NCBI RefSeq assembly: GCF_001908275.1
Contig: NZ_CP018620.1
Location: 1,488,001-1,552,000, forward strand
DNA length: 64,000 nucleotides
Reading direction: 5' to 3'
From: Paenibacillus xylanexedens
GTDB lineage: Bacteria; Bacillota; Bacilli; Paenibacillales; Paenibacillaceae
Below the pieces are notes generated by a model. The model was not told the origin of the DNA, did not search any database, and saw only the letters and a list, made by a program, of their open reading frames with translations. Numbering within the stretch: position 1 is the first letter of the stretch; the number at the start of each line of letters is the position of its first letter. Below are positions 8,709 through 16,904 of this stretch, one piece after another. Position numbers and translations under genes: made by a program.

Positions 8709-9290
8709 ATGAAACATCTTATCGTATATGCTCACCCGCGCACAGACAGCTTGAATAACGCAATCCTCAATACTGCTGTAGAAGCTCTCGAAGCTCAAGG
8801 CCATGAAGTGGTTGTTCGTGACTTGTACAAACTTGGATTCCAACCCGTACTGACCGAAGCTGACACAGCTTCCATGCGTGCAGGACAGACACCCCAGGAT
8901 ATCGCTACAGAGCAACAGTTTGTTACGGATGCAGAAGTTATCACATTCATCTATCCGATCTGGTGGACAGGTCTTCCTGCCATTATGAAAGGATATGTTG
9001 ACCGTGTATTCGCCTATGGTTTTGCATATGCAGCAGGTGAAGCGGGAATCGAGAAATTGCTGACAGGCAAAAAAGGACTCATCATCAACACACATGGTAC
9101 ACCAAGTGAAATTTATGATCAGATTGGCATGACTGCTGGATTGAAAATAACTTCAGACGTAGGTATCTTCGATTTTGTAGGCATTGAAGCCGTAGATCAT
9201 CTGCTCTTTGGAAGTATTGGATACCTGGATGCACCCGCATATCAAGCCATGTTGGATCAGGTTAAACAAACGGTTACAACCAAATTCTAA
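8709..9290 (+). CDS. NAD(P)H-dependent oxidoreductase, flavodoxin-like fold
   Basis: A 193-residue protein of the NQO1/KefF/MdaB-type quinone reductase group. The N-terminal IVYAHPRTDSLNNAIL is the flavin phosphate loop, and VITFIYPIWWTGLPAIMKGYVDRVFAYGFAY is the family core. Members reduce quinones or azo dyes with NAD(P)H, using FMN or FAD. GGAGG lies about 10 bases before the ATG. It follows marR in the same direction and carries the shared palindrome in its leader, so it is the obvious target of that regulator. Confidence 0.88.
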   Translation: MKHLIVYAHPRTDSLNNAILNTAVEALEAQGHEVVVRDLYKLGFQPVLTEADTASMRAGQTPQDIATEQQFVTDAEVITFIYPIWWTGLPAIMKGYVDRVFAYGFAYAAGEAGIEKLLTGKKGLIINTHGTPSEIYDQIGMTAGLKITSDVGIFDFVGIEAVDHLLFGSIGYLDAPAYQAMLDQVKQTVTTKF

Positions 9291-9331
9291 TATAGATGTT
9301 GGTACCCTATAGGAATTCCATATGATTCCAG

Positions 9332-9360
9332 ACCGACTCGATCATGAGTCGGTTTGTTTG
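9332..9360 (+). terminator. Rho-independent terminator
   Basis: ACCGACTC (9332-9339) / GAGTCGGT (9346-9353) followed by TTGTTTG. Confidence 0.7.
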
Positions 9361-9369
9361 TTCATGTGT

Positions 9370-9397
9370 TTGCAAAATGGATGAAAGGGGGTATAAT
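9370..9397 (+). promoter_or_regulatory. Promoter of the arsR-type gene
   Basis: TTGCAA (9370-9375), 16-base spacer, TATAAT (9392-9397). The expected start of transcription is about 9404-9405, the position of the ATG. Confidence 0.55.
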
Positions 9398-9404
9398 CGT
9401 ACCC

Positions 9405-9716
9405 ATGGAACCTATACTTATATTCAAAGCATTATCGAACGAGACACGTAGACAAATCTTGTTGTGGCTCAAAAACCCGGAGCAACACTTCCCACCGCTG
9501 GAACTATCTCAGCATCCGGATGGTGGCAAGAACGGAATCTGTGTTGGCACGATTCAAGTGAAGGCTGGACTGGCTCAGTCGGTTATCTCCAGTTATCTGC
9601 TGACTATGCTCAAGGCAGGGTTGCTGCTCTCCGAACGAAGAGGACAATGGACGTATTATCGGCGCAACGAAGAGACGATACGTCAGTTTGCCGAATACGT
9701 ACAGAACGAGTTATAA
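9405..9716 (+). CDS. ArsR family winged-helix regulator
   Basis: A 103-residue regulator beginning EPILIFKALSNETRRQILLWL, the standard ArsR N-terminal helix. It continues with a helix-turn-helix around AGLAQSVISSYLLTMLKAGLL and the wing SERRGQWTYYRRN. It lacks the CxC metal site of ArsR/CadC sensors, so a non-metal signal is likely. A TATAAT box ends 7 bases before ATG 9405, so a leaderless transcript is again likely; GGGGG at 9387-9391 would be too distant and partly promoter. It lies before the monooxygenase gene and probably controls it. Confidence 0.8.
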   Translation: MEPILIFKALSNETRRQILLWLKNPEQHFPPLELSQHPDGGKNGICVGTIQVKAGLAQSVISSYLLTMLKAGLLLSERRGQWTYYRRNEETIRQFAEYVQNEL

Positions 9717-9801
9717 GCCGGATGCCGGAACGGAAGCTAGGATGCATATGCAGGCAGGGATTCCGTCCGGATGTAAACGGCTAGTTTATGAACACATCAC
9801 C

Positions 9802-9842
9802 ATATCCAGTTGTGATTTAATTAATCTATATATCTGGATATA
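9802..9842. promoter_or_regulatory. Possible operator before the monooxygenase gene
   Basis: ATATCCAG (9802-9809) is inverted against CTGGATAT (9834-9841), and the second arm sits in its own palindrome TATATC-TG-GATATA (9829-9842). It is a candidate site for the adjacent ArsR protein. Confidence 0.35.
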
Positions 9843-9875
9843 CAAAAATATAATCATCGAGGAGATTAAACGATA

Positions 9876-10910
9876 ATGACTACAGAAAATATGGCTTCAT
9901 CCCATAAAGAACACATCAATGACGTTAAGCTTTCCATCCTGGATCTGGCTCCTGTTGTAGTGGGTGCAACACCTGCTGATGCTTTGCGCAACAGCCTGGA
10001 TCTGGCACAGCATGCTGAGCGTTGGGGATATCACCGTTACTGGGTAGCTGAACATCACAACATGCCGGGTATTGCTTCATCCGCAACTTCGGTCGTTATT
10101 GGATATCTGGCTGGTGGTACCAAAACGATTCGTCTGGGTTCAGGAGGCATCATGTTGCCTAACCATGCACCGCTTGTCATCGCTGAGCAGTTCGGCACAC
10201 TGGAATCCTTGTATCCTGGCAGAATTGATCTGGGACTGGGTCGCGCACCAGGTAGTGACCGCCGTACATCGCTTGCGCTACGCAAAGATCTGAACAGTGG
10301 GGAAGATTTCCCTGAGCTTTTGGCAGAACTTAGAGCATACTTTGATGCTTCGGCGACATCTTATCATGCACCTGTTCGCGCAGTTCCTGGAGAAGGATTG
10401 AATATTCCAATTTACCTCTTGGGGTCCAGTGATTTCAGTGCACGTCTGGCAGGTCAGCTGGGATTGCCGTTTGCTTTTGCCAGCCACTTCTCGCCCGATT
10501 ACACCCGGATTGCACTAGAGACGTATCGAAACAACTTCCAACCATCTGAAAGCTTGAAGGAGCCACATGTGATTGTTGGTGTCAACGCTGTTGTTGCGGA
10601 TACAGACGAGGAAGCAGCATGGCTGGGTACAACGATGCAACAGCAGTTCCTGAACATTATTCGCGGCACAACGGGATTGGTACAGCCTCCGGCAGAGATG
10701 GAAGGCAAATGGACGGATCGTGAGAAAGCTGGTGTTGAGCAGACGTTGAAGGCAGCTGTTAATGGTTCACCAGAAACCGTACGTGGGCAGTTGGAATCCT
10801 TCATTCGGCAGACGCAGGCAGATGAGCTGATTATTACGTCGATGATCTATGATCATAAGGCACGTCTGCATTCCTATGAGTTAATCGCACAATTGGCGGG
10901 AAAAGCCTAA
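9876..10910 (+). CDS. LLM class flavin-dependent oxidoreductase
   Basis: A 344-residue luciferase-like monooxygenase. It shows the TIM-barrel family segments [41 protein letters not shown] split over residues 20-62, [40 protein letters not shown] at about 88-127, and [25 protein letters not shown] at about 183-207. These are the hallmarks of the MsnO8/YwcH-type group that uses FMNH2 and oxygen. The substrate is unknown. GAGGAG lies about 11 bases upstream. It forms a pair with the preceding ArsR regulator. Confidence 0.88.
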   Translation: MTTENMASSHKEHINDVKLSILDLAPVVVGATPADALRNSLDLAQHAERWGYHRYWVAEHHNMPGIASSATSVVIGYLAGGTKTIRLGSGGIMLPNHAPLVIAEQFGTLESLYPGRIDLGLGRAPGSDRRTSLALRKDLNSGEDFPELLAELRAYFDASATSYHAPVRAVPGEGLNIPIYLLGSSDFSARLAGQLGLPFAFASHFSPDYTRIALETYRNNFQPSESLKEPHVIVGVNAVVADTDEEAAWLGTTMQQQFLNIIRGTTGLVQPPAEMEGKWTDREKAGVEQTLKAAVNGSPETVRGQLESFIRQTQADELIITSMIYDHKARLHSYELIAQLAGKA

Positions 10911-11227
10911 TCTTAAATTTTCAGCGTAAAAGCTGGCTTAATGGCAGGGTATAGCTATAAATTTACGGTTCGTCTCCCAGTGAGGCGAGCTGTTTTTGAA
11001 TAGGGAGAATTTGCAAATGATTCGTGTGGGGCAGAAGACTCATTTTGGGGTAAAATGACTTTACCGGTTTAATTTGAAACGGTTAATCAGCACCATACGT
11101 ATAAATCCAGAGTGTTATACATATGTTGGCTTGTACAAGGTATTTTATTTTTTTCAGATGCAAGGGGCATTTATCTAGCTTAATAGTTTAGTTTTGATTA
11201 AGGGTCATAAGAGAGGACGACACGCCT
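10911..11227 (+). other. Intergenic region with weak terminator
   Basis: A hairpin of GGTTCGTCTC (10968-10977) with GAGGCGAGCT (10982-10991), including G-T pairs and followed by GTTTTT, is the likely terminator of the monooxygenase gene. The remaining 230 bases hold no gene or repeat that I can recognise, and no convincing promoter for the permease. Confidence 0.5.
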
Positions 11228-12388
11228 ATGGAGCAACCTGAGCAACCCCGCGTTTGGCCGGAGCGGTTCAAGCGATTTTTTCTTAACAACAAGTTTGTGC
11301 TATTTCTGCTAATTTTGCTGTTGGTGGGACTGAACGTGATGGTTCTGACCAAAGTATCCTTTGTTCTTCATCCGCTCGCAGTACTCATCAAAACCATTGT
11401 GTTACCTATTATTCTGTCAGGCATACTCTATTATCTGCTGAATCCGATTGTGGATGTGATGGAAAGGTGGAAAATCAAGCGCGGCTGGTCCATTCTGATC
11501 CTGTATCTTGCGATTGGAGGCATTCTGACAGTCGTAGTATTGGCGGTCATTCCGGTTGTGCGTAACCAGATTGTGGGGCTGATTGAAAATTTCCCAACGT
11601 ACAGTGAGACGGTAAAACAGCAGTTTGAGGAGCTTACGGGCAGTAAATTGTTCGGTCAGTTCCAGGAAACGGTGAATCTGAATTCGCAGGACTGGTGGGG
11701 AACAATCTCCCAAAAGGCTACTGAAATTCTGAACTCGACCTGGACCAAATTGGGCGGATTCCTCGGAGCTTTCACGGAGACCGTGCTGTCCATCGTAACG
11801 GTTCCGTTCATTCTGTTCTATCTGCTAAAAGACGGCAAGAAGCTGCCAGCGAAAATTCTGTCTTTCCTGCCGATCAAGAGCCGTACGGGCGCAATGCATG
11901 TGCTGGAAGATATCAATCACCAGATCAGTTCATTCATTCGTGGACAGATTATCGTCAGCTTCTGCATCGGTATTCTGCTCTACATCGGTTATATGGTCAT
12001 TGGTCTGGATTATGCATTGATTCTTGCCATTATCGCATCGTTCACAAGTGTTGTTCCGTATCTGGGACCTGCAATTGCGATTACACCAGCATTGATCGTG
12101 GCACTCGTCACTTCTCCGGTGATGCTGCTGAAAATGGTTGCCGTATGGACGATCGTACAGTTAATTGAAGGTAAATTCATCTCACCACAGATCATGGGTA
12201 AAACGCTGAAAATCCATCCTATCACGATTATCTTTGTCATTCTGACTTCGGGTAATCTGTTTGGAGTCGTGGGCATTCTGCTCGCTGTTCCAGGATACGC
12301 GGTGCTCAAAGTATGTGTATCACATATCTTCAACTGGTTCAAGGACAGATCGGGCCTGTACGACCCGAACAAGAACAATCTTTTATAA
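11228..12388 (+). CDS. AI-2E family transporter (PerM-like permease)
   Basis: A 386-residue membrane protein with the UPF0118/AI-2E exporter layout. Two N-terminal helices precede a soluble central segment (about 110-175), then a cluster of C-terminal helices including [36 protein letters not shown] and the signature [20 protein letters not shown], followed by [19 protein letters not shown]. Family members have been linked to autoinducer-2 export and to Na+/H+ exchange, so the substrate is open. GAGAGGA precedes the ATG. It is monocistronic, ending at a strong bidirectional terminator. Confidence 0.87.
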   Translation: MEQPEQPRVWPERFKRFFLNNKFVLFLLILLLVGLNVMVLTKVSFVLHPLAVLIKTIVLPIILSGILYYLLNPIVDVMERWKIKRGWSILILYLAIGGILTVVVLAVIPVVRNQIVGLIENFPTYSETVKQQFEELTGSKLFGQFQETVNLNSQDWWGTISQKATEILNSTWTKLGGFLGAFTETVLSIVTVPFILFYLLKDGKKLPAKILSFLPIKSRTGAMHVLEDINHQISSFIRGQIIVSFCIGILLYIGYMVIGLDYALILAIIASFTSVVPYLGPAIAITPALIVALVTSPVMLLKMVAVWTIVQLIEGKFISPQIMGKTLKIHPITIIFVILTSGNLFGVVGILLAVPGYAVLKVCVSHIFNWFKDRSGLYDPNKNNLL

Positions 12389-12465
12389 CCGAGTGGCAAT
12401 CTCCAAGAGATAGTTAATCAGAAGATTTAGTCACTTTGTATCCTGTATAAAACGGTACCCTTACC

Positions 12466-12517
12466 AAGAAGAACCCCCGTCCATCGGCAAATAGCCGAGA
12501 GGCGGGGGTTCTTCTTC
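12466..12517. terminator. Bidirectional terminator
   Basis: AGAAGAACCCCCG (12467-12479) pairs with CGGGGGTTCTTCT (12503-12515), with an inner CGGC...GCCG hairpin. It serves the permease gene (+) and the convergent cadC gene (-). Confidence 0.85.
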
Positions 12518-12538
12518 ATGAACAAGCTTGGCTGCTGC

Positions 12539-12910
12539 CTAGCTGTGTTTAATATGTTGGAGCGTTTGCAGGAAAATCTGCTCAATATGAGCATCATCCA
12601 GAGAGTAGTACACGGTCTTGCCTTCCTTGCGCCGCTTGACGATCCGCATGTTGCGGAGTGAACGCAGCTGGTGTGAAATGGCCGACTGTCCCATGTCGAG
12701 CAGAACCGTCAGGTCATGAACACATAATTCCTTCTGTAACAGCGCATCAATAATACGTAGACGTGTGGGGTCGCTGAATGCCTTGAACCAATCTGCCATC
12801 TCGGAAGAGGTCTCCCGATCTATGAGTGAAGTGCGAATCGTCTGCACGTCGGCTTCAGTACCTGAGCAGGCTGCATCACATTCGCTTGGTGCTTTAACCG
12901 GTTGTTCCAT
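12539..12910 (-). CDS. cadC: CadC-type ArsR/SmtB metal sensor
   Basis: A 123-residue ArsR family repressor. The winged-helix core is SDPTRLRIIDALLQKELCVHDLTVLL (about 46-71) with recognition helix MGQSAISHQLRSLRNM. Both CadC metal sites are visible. The first is N-terminal Cys11 and Cys15 with Cys63 in ELCVHDL; His65 replaces the second cysteine of the usual CVC. The second is an alpha-5 site, Asp106-His108-His119-His122, with the spacing seen in CzrA/SmtB. It is divergent from the P1B ATPase gene, so it should release the shared intergenic operator when Zn, Cd or Pb binds. Confidence 0.85.
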   Translation of the reverse strand: MEQPVKAPSECDAACSGTEADVQTIRTSLIDRETSSEMADWFKAFSDPTRLRIIDALLQKELCVHDLTVLLDMGQSAISHQLRSLRNMRIVKRRKEGKTVYYSLDDAHIEQIFLQTLQHIKHS

Positions 12911-12945
12911 TTCCTATCACCGCCTATTTTAACAACTATAGCTCT

Positions 12946-12974
12946 ATTATATCCAAAACCCGCCTAAAGCGAAA
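12946..12974 (-). promoter_or_regulatory. Probable cadC promoter
   Basis: On the minus strand TTTCGC (12974-12969), 17 bases, TATAAT (12951-12946). It lies 36 bp before the cadC ATG. Confidence 0.5.
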
Positions 12975-13018
12975 TGATTACTATTAGCATAATCTGTATG
13001 AAAAATCAACAACGATTG

Positions 13019-13082
13019 TTGACACTCATGTTTAGGCGTGCATATAATAGGGGTAACCAAACATATGAATGAGTGCTCATAT
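13019..13082 (+). promoter_or_regulatory. cadA promoter and ArsR-type operator
   Basis: A near-consensus promoter, TTGACA (13019-13024), 18-base spacer, TATAAT (13043-13048). Downstream, ATATGA (13063-13068), 8 bases, TCATAT (13077-13082) forms an inverted repeat starting about 8 bases after the expected transcription start, suitable for repression by CadC. Confidence 0.7.
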
Positions 13083-13137
13083 ATTGAATACAATTGAAAT
13101 ATAACATCGGTTTTGTACTGCAAAGGGGAGAATTCAC

Positions 13138-15471
13138 ATGGGAACCGGACAGGAACAGGTGAGAAGGGAACTGCTGCTTGATGGACTGGATTGTGCGAAC
13201 TGCGCATTAAAGATTGAGAATGGCGTCAAAAAAATTAAGGGCATTAACGAATGCTCTGTCAATTTTGTTACCAAAACATTATCGCTACACACCACTTCCG
13301 ACATGGATGAACAGGTAGTGGAAGAAGCAAAGCGCAAAGTGCTTCGGCTGGAGCCTCATATTCGCATTTCGGAAAAAGGAAAACACGTGAACGGACATGT
13401 GCACACCCATACAGGGAGTGCAGGTGGTGCGCATAACCACAGTCATGACCATACTGGACATGATCATGGACATTCACATTCACATGGCAAACATTCGCAT
13501 ACTCATGATCAACATCAACATGATCATACCCATGAGCACGGGGGTCATGCTGGGCATGATCACAACCATACCCATGATGATGCCCATGCAGGCCACTCGC
13601 ATGAACATGGCGCAGGACAGACAAAAGTGTTGCTTTCTCGTCTTGCTGCAGGATCTGTGTTGCTCGCAGCTGCAATCTGGTCGCCGCTGGAGGGCTGGGC
13701 ACAGTTTACTCTCTATGCGCTCGCATATCTGATTGCCGGGGGAGATATCGTGCTCCAGGCGTCCAAAAACATCATCCGTGGTCAGGTGTTCGATGAATAC
13801 TTCCTGATGTCTGTCGCTACCTTGGGTGCCTTTGCTATTGGAGAGTATCCCGAAGGGGTAGCGGTCATGCTCTTTTATCAGCTCGGGGAGCTGTTTCAGG
13901 GCATGGCGGTTAATCGGTCACGCAAGTCGATTCAGTCACTGATGGACATTCGCCCGGACTACGCGAATATCCTGACGGGTTCGGGTGACGAGACCCGACG
14001 TGTATCTCCAGAAGACGTACGGATTGGTGATCGTATTGTCGTGAAAGCAGGAGAGAGAGTACCGCTGGATGGTATCGTTAGAGCTGGGCGTTCCATGGTG
14101 GACACTTCTGCTCTGACAGGTGAATCGGTACCTCGTGAGCTGGAGCCCGGAAGTGATGTACTGAGTGGATTTGTGAACAAAAATGGTATATTGACGATTG
14201 AAGTGACCAAAACGTTTGGTGAATCAACGGTATCCAAAATTTTGGACCTGGTGCAGAACGCGAGCAGCCGAAAAGCGAAAACAGAACATTTTATTAGTAA
14301 ATTTGCCCGTTATTACACACCGGTTGTTGTTATCCTTGCAGCCTTGATTGCATTTGTTCCGCCGTTGATACTTAGTGGTGCAACATTTGCCGATTGGATC
14401 TATCGTGCCTTGGTCTTCCTGGTTATCTCATGTCCTTGTGCGCTGGTCGTTTCTATTCCACTTGGATTCTTTGGTGGTATCGGAGCAGCTTCACGTAACG
14501 GGATTCTCGTTAAAGGCAGTAACTACCTTGAAGCGTTGAACGATGTGAAAGTCGTTGTTTTTGATAAAACGGGTACACTAACCAAAGGTGTATTCAAAGT
14601 AACAGCCATTCATCCCGAAGGTGGACGCACGGAAGAAGAACTGATGGAGCTTGCAGCCATTGCCGAAGCCAATTCCAATCATCCGATTGCTGAATCCATT
14701 CGCACAGCTTGGGCCAAAGCCATTCCCACGCAAGGTGTTGAAGGTTATGACGAAGTTGCCGGACATGGGATTAAGGTGAGCGTCGATGGTCGGGAAGTGC
14801 TGGCAGGCAACGCCAAATTAATGAAGCAGGCGGGTATATCCTATACCACACCAGAGACGGCTGGAACGATAGTCCACGTGGCTGAAGCTGGCACGTATGT
14901 TGGTCATCTGATCATTGCCGATGAAGTGAAGGATGACGCAGCCGCGGCCATTCAGGCGCTGAAGAAACTCGGCATTCGCAAAACGGTCATGCTGACAGGT
15001 GATGCCAAAGCCGTAGGTGAAGCGGTAGGACGTGAGCTGGGTGTGGATGAGGTCTATGCTGAATTGCTGCCACAGGACAAAGTCGAACGTCTGGAGCAAC
15101 TGGAAGCTACCAAATCTCCGAAGGAGAAAATGGTGTTTGTCGGTGACGGTATCAACGATACACCTGTGCTGGCACGCGCCGATGTGGGTGTGGCCATGGG
15201 TGGACTTGGTTCAGATGCCGCGATTGAAGCGGCAGATGTGGTCATCATGACAGATGAACCGTCGAAACTAGCGAGTGCAATCCGCATTGCTAAGCGTACA
15301 CGAATGATTGTGTGGCAAAATATCGCGTTTGCTCTGGGGGTTAAAGCGATCTTCCTGTTACTCGGTGTGTTCGGCATAGCTACCATGTGGGAAGCGGTAT
15401 TCTCGGATGTCGGTGTCACAGTGCTGGCTGTACTGAACGCCATGCGTGTACTTCGAGTGAAGAATATCTAA
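13138..15471 (+). CDS. cadA: P1B-type heavy-metal ATPase (Zn/Cd/Pb exporter) with His-rich loop
   Basis: A 777-residue transition-metal P-type ATPase. The order is an HMA domain with GLDCANC (Cys19, Cys22), then a hydrophilic stretch at 83-157 with 30 histidines in 75 residues, then membrane helices. The actuator domain has LTGESVPRE; the CPC ion-path motif is at 432-434, the phosphorylated Asp476 lies in DKTGTLTKG, and SNHPIAESI and GDGINDTPVLARADVG follow. CPC plus divergent cadC indicates the Zn/Cd/Pb (P1B-2) group. The His-rich segment is much longer than in typical CadA and probably binds Zn or Ni. ATG is preceded by AAGGGGAG. Confidence 0.92.
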   Translation: MGTGQEQVRRELLLDGLDCANCALKIENGVKKIKGINECSVNFVTKTLSLHTTSDMDEQVVEEAKRKVLRLEPHIRISEKGKHVNGHVHTHTGSAGGAHNHSHDHTGHDHGHSHSHGKHSHTHDQHQHDHTHEHGGHAGHDHNHTHDDAHAGHSHEHGAGQTKVLLSRLAAGSVLLAAAIWSPLEGWAQFTLYALAYLIAGGDIVLQASKNIIRGQVFDEYFLMSVATLGAFAIGEYPEGVAVMLFYQLGELFQGMAVNRSRKSIQSLMDIRPDYANILTGSGDETRRVSPEDVRIGDRIVVKAGERVPLDGIVRAGRSMVDTSALTGESVPRELEPGSDVLSGFVNKNGILTIEVTKTFGESTVSKILDLVQNASSRKAKTEHFISKFARYYTPVVVILAALIAFVPPLILSGATFADWIYRALVFLVISCPCALVVSIPLGFFGGIGAASRNGILVKGSNYLEALNDVKVVVFDKTGTLTKGVFKVTAIHPEGGRTEEELMELAAIAEANSNHPIAESIRTAWAKAIPTQGVEGYDEVAGHGIKVSVDGREVLAGNAKLMKQAGISYTTPETAGTIVHVAEAGTYVGHLIIADEVKDDAAAAIQALKKLGIRKTVMLTGDAKAVGEAVGRELGVDEVYAELLPQDKVERLEQLEATKSPKEKMVFVGDGINDTPVLARADVGVAMGGLGSDAAIEAADVVIMTDEPSKLASAIRIAKRTRMIVWQNIAFALGVKAIFLLLGVFGIATMWEAVFSDVGVTVLAVLNAMRVLRVKNI

Positions 15472-15490
15472 GTTTACGAAACGATCCAGG

Positions 15491-15525
15491 CGGCTCTTCG
15501 TATATACGTAGAGCCGTTTTTATAT
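15491..15525 (+). terminator. Rho-independent terminator
   Basis: CGGCTCT (15491-15497) / AGAGCCG (15510-15516) and TTTTTATATTTTT, after cadA. Confidence 0.85.
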
Positions 15526-15552
15526 TTTTATGTAGATAAGTCTAGCCAGACA

Positions 15553-15638
15553 TTTACACGAGAACGGAGAGGGCAGAGATAACCTGAAGAGGTGAAGCTA
15601 CATCGGCAGGTTATTCTGTCATCGGAGTGCCAGTGTAA
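15553..15638. repeat. Short, internally deleted copy of the 150-bp structured repeat
   Basis: It starts TTTACACGAGAACGGAGAG and ends CATCGGAGTGCCAGTGTAA, matching both ends of the elements at 20301 and 31323. ATAACCT and AGGTTAT still pair, but the central hairpin arms are missing, leaving 86 bp. The right end has lost the last A of GTGTAAA. It sits between the cadA terminator and the SdpI-like gene. Confidence 0.75.
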
Positions 15639-15676
15639 GCAGCTCTATGGAAGACAACAGTGAAGGGGAGAACGTT

Positions 15677-16033
15677 TTGACAGGAGCAGTAGTAGGGATC
15701 ATCATTGGGGTGTGTTATTTCATTCTGGGGTTCATGGTGTTCAAAAAACCACCGAAAATGATTAACGGAATATATGGTTATCGGACCCCGCGTGCAATGA
15801 GTAATCCCGAGTTATGGGACGAAGCGCAAAGTTATAGCGCCAATCTGATGATGCAATTTGGTGTGATTATCACGATATTCGGCATTATCGGTTTCTGGCT
15901 TACAGATGTACGAGCTTTGGTTCTGAGTCTGGTTGCTACAGGATTTTATACGTTCAGATTGTTTACCAGAGTTGAAGGCCGGTTGAAGCAAATGCAGCGT
16001 GCACAACAGCAACAGAATGAGCAGAACGCTTAA
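15677..16033 (+). CDS. SdpI/YhfL family small membrane protein
   Basis: A 118-residue protein with three hydrophobic helices and the family signature INGIYGYRTPRAMSNPELWDEAQ after the first helix, ending in a polar Gln-rich tail. In B. subtilis SdpI gives immunity to the SdpC toxin; most relatives have no assigned role, and no sdpC-like gene is nearby. TTG at 15677 is chosen because GGGGAG (15665-15670) is 6 bases upstream. The in-frame ATG at 15647 has no ribosome site and lies just after the repeat end. Confidence 0.72.
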   Translation: MTGAVVGIIIGVCYFILGFMVFKKPPKMINGIYGYRTPRAMSNPELWDEAQSYSANLMMQFGVIITIFGIIGFWLTDVRALVLSLVATGFYTFRLFTRVEGRLKQMQRAQQQQNEQNA

Positions 16034-16061
16034 GGTAAGATTAGTGAATAGTGTACAGAGG

Positions 16062-16091
16062 AAGACCTGCGTGTGAAGCGGGTCTTTTTTT
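16062..16091 (+). terminator. Rho-independent terminator
   Basis: AAGACCTGC (16062-16070) / GCGGGTCTT (16078-16086) plus T run. Confidence 0.75.
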
Positions 16092-16148
16092 GTTGAAAAG
16101 AAATTTGTAGAGGATGTTCAACTTGCTAAGACTTCATATATAAAATCT

Positions 16149-16181
16149 AACGTTGACGTTAACGTTAATATTATATATAAT
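16149..16181 (+). promoter_or_regulatory. merR promoter with AACGTT repeats
   Basis: TTGACG (16153-16158), 17 bases, TATAAT (16176-16181). The -35 region holds AACGTT twice more around it, including the perfect palindrome AACGTTAACGTT spread over ACGTTAACGTT at about 16156-16166, a likely autoregulatory site. Confidence 0.6.
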
Positions 16182-16222
16182 TATGTACATAAAATTATAG
16201 ACATATGGGAGGGGTGAGGGAA

Positions 16223-16675
16223 ATGAGTTTATATAAAATCGACGACGTAGCCAAGGAATGTGGTTTGACCAAGCGAACCATTCGGTATTATGAAGAGATC
16301 GGTGTCATGCCTTCACCTCAGCGGACAGATGGTGGGACGCGGTTGTACACTCGGGAGGATATCGATTATCTGAAGAAGGTGGTTCGCGCCAAAGAGGTAC
16401 TTGGATTCTCCCTTCAGGAGTTACATACCTATGTGGCAACGGCAGATGCCTTGAACGAACAACGTTTTGACTACCAGCAGACGACCGAAGTAAGAGAACG
16501 GATCGAGAAGCTTACCGCGATGGAAACAACGCTGGATGGTCAGTTGCAACTGATTGAGCAGAAACTTCAGAGCATACATGCCGTACAGACTGAACTGGAA
16601 GAGCTGCGTGAACGCGTTCGGAGCGGTATTCAGAAGTTACAGGCACATGATCCGAAGAGTGATGAAGACGGCTAA
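16223..16675 (+). CDS. MerR family transcriptional regulator
   Basis: A 150-residue regulator. The N-terminal winged helix is YKIDDVAKECGLTKRTIRYYEEIGVM (about 4-29), with the wing TRLYTREDIDYLKKV, followed by a long coiled-coil dimerisation helix (about 75-140). There is no cysteine-based metal site. ATG 16223 is chosen over ATG 16205 because the run GGGAGGGGTGAGGG lies just before it. The following MFS exporter makes the pair resemble YfmP-YfmO of B. subtilis, a drug-efflux regulator and pump; this is by analogy. Confidence 0.82.
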   Translation: MSLYKIDDVAKECGLTKRTIRYYEEIGVMPSPQRTDGGTRLYTREDIDYLKKVVRAKEVLGFSLQELHTYVATADALNEQRFDYQQTTEVRERIEKLTAMETTLDGQLQLIEQKLQSIHAVQTELEELRERVRSGIQKLQAHDPKSDEDG

Positions 16676-16767
16676 CCGAATTGGCATCTAATATTTAATA
16701 AACAAAACTGTATACACATATCGCTACATGGAGTGAGCACCATAGTACCTGTGGCGATCCTGTACAA

Positions 16768-16805
16768 ACACCGGATGTTTCGGTGTCATTTGTGCCGTTT
16801 TGTTA
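16768..16805 (+). terminator. Possible terminator or attenuator between merR and MFS gene
   Basis: ACACCG (16768-16773) / CGGTGT (16781-16786), with further ACAAA/TTTGT pairing outside and a TTTTG run. It is weak. Confidence 0.35.
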
Positions 16806-16904
16806 CCTCTAATTCTGAAAATGTATAGAATTTTTTCATTATTTTCACGGTCGTTTTCAAATATAAAGCTTAACCACATAAATTATTCACAGGAGGAATT
16901 ACGT

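Noticed and set aside
8546..8758. 70-codon frame between marR and the oxidoreductase gene
   Set aside because: It crosses the operator palindrome and overlaps the real gene start in another phase.
15647..15676. ATG 15647 as start of the SdpI-like gene
   Set aside because: There is no ribosome site before it, whereas TTG 15677 has GGGGAG at ideal distance.
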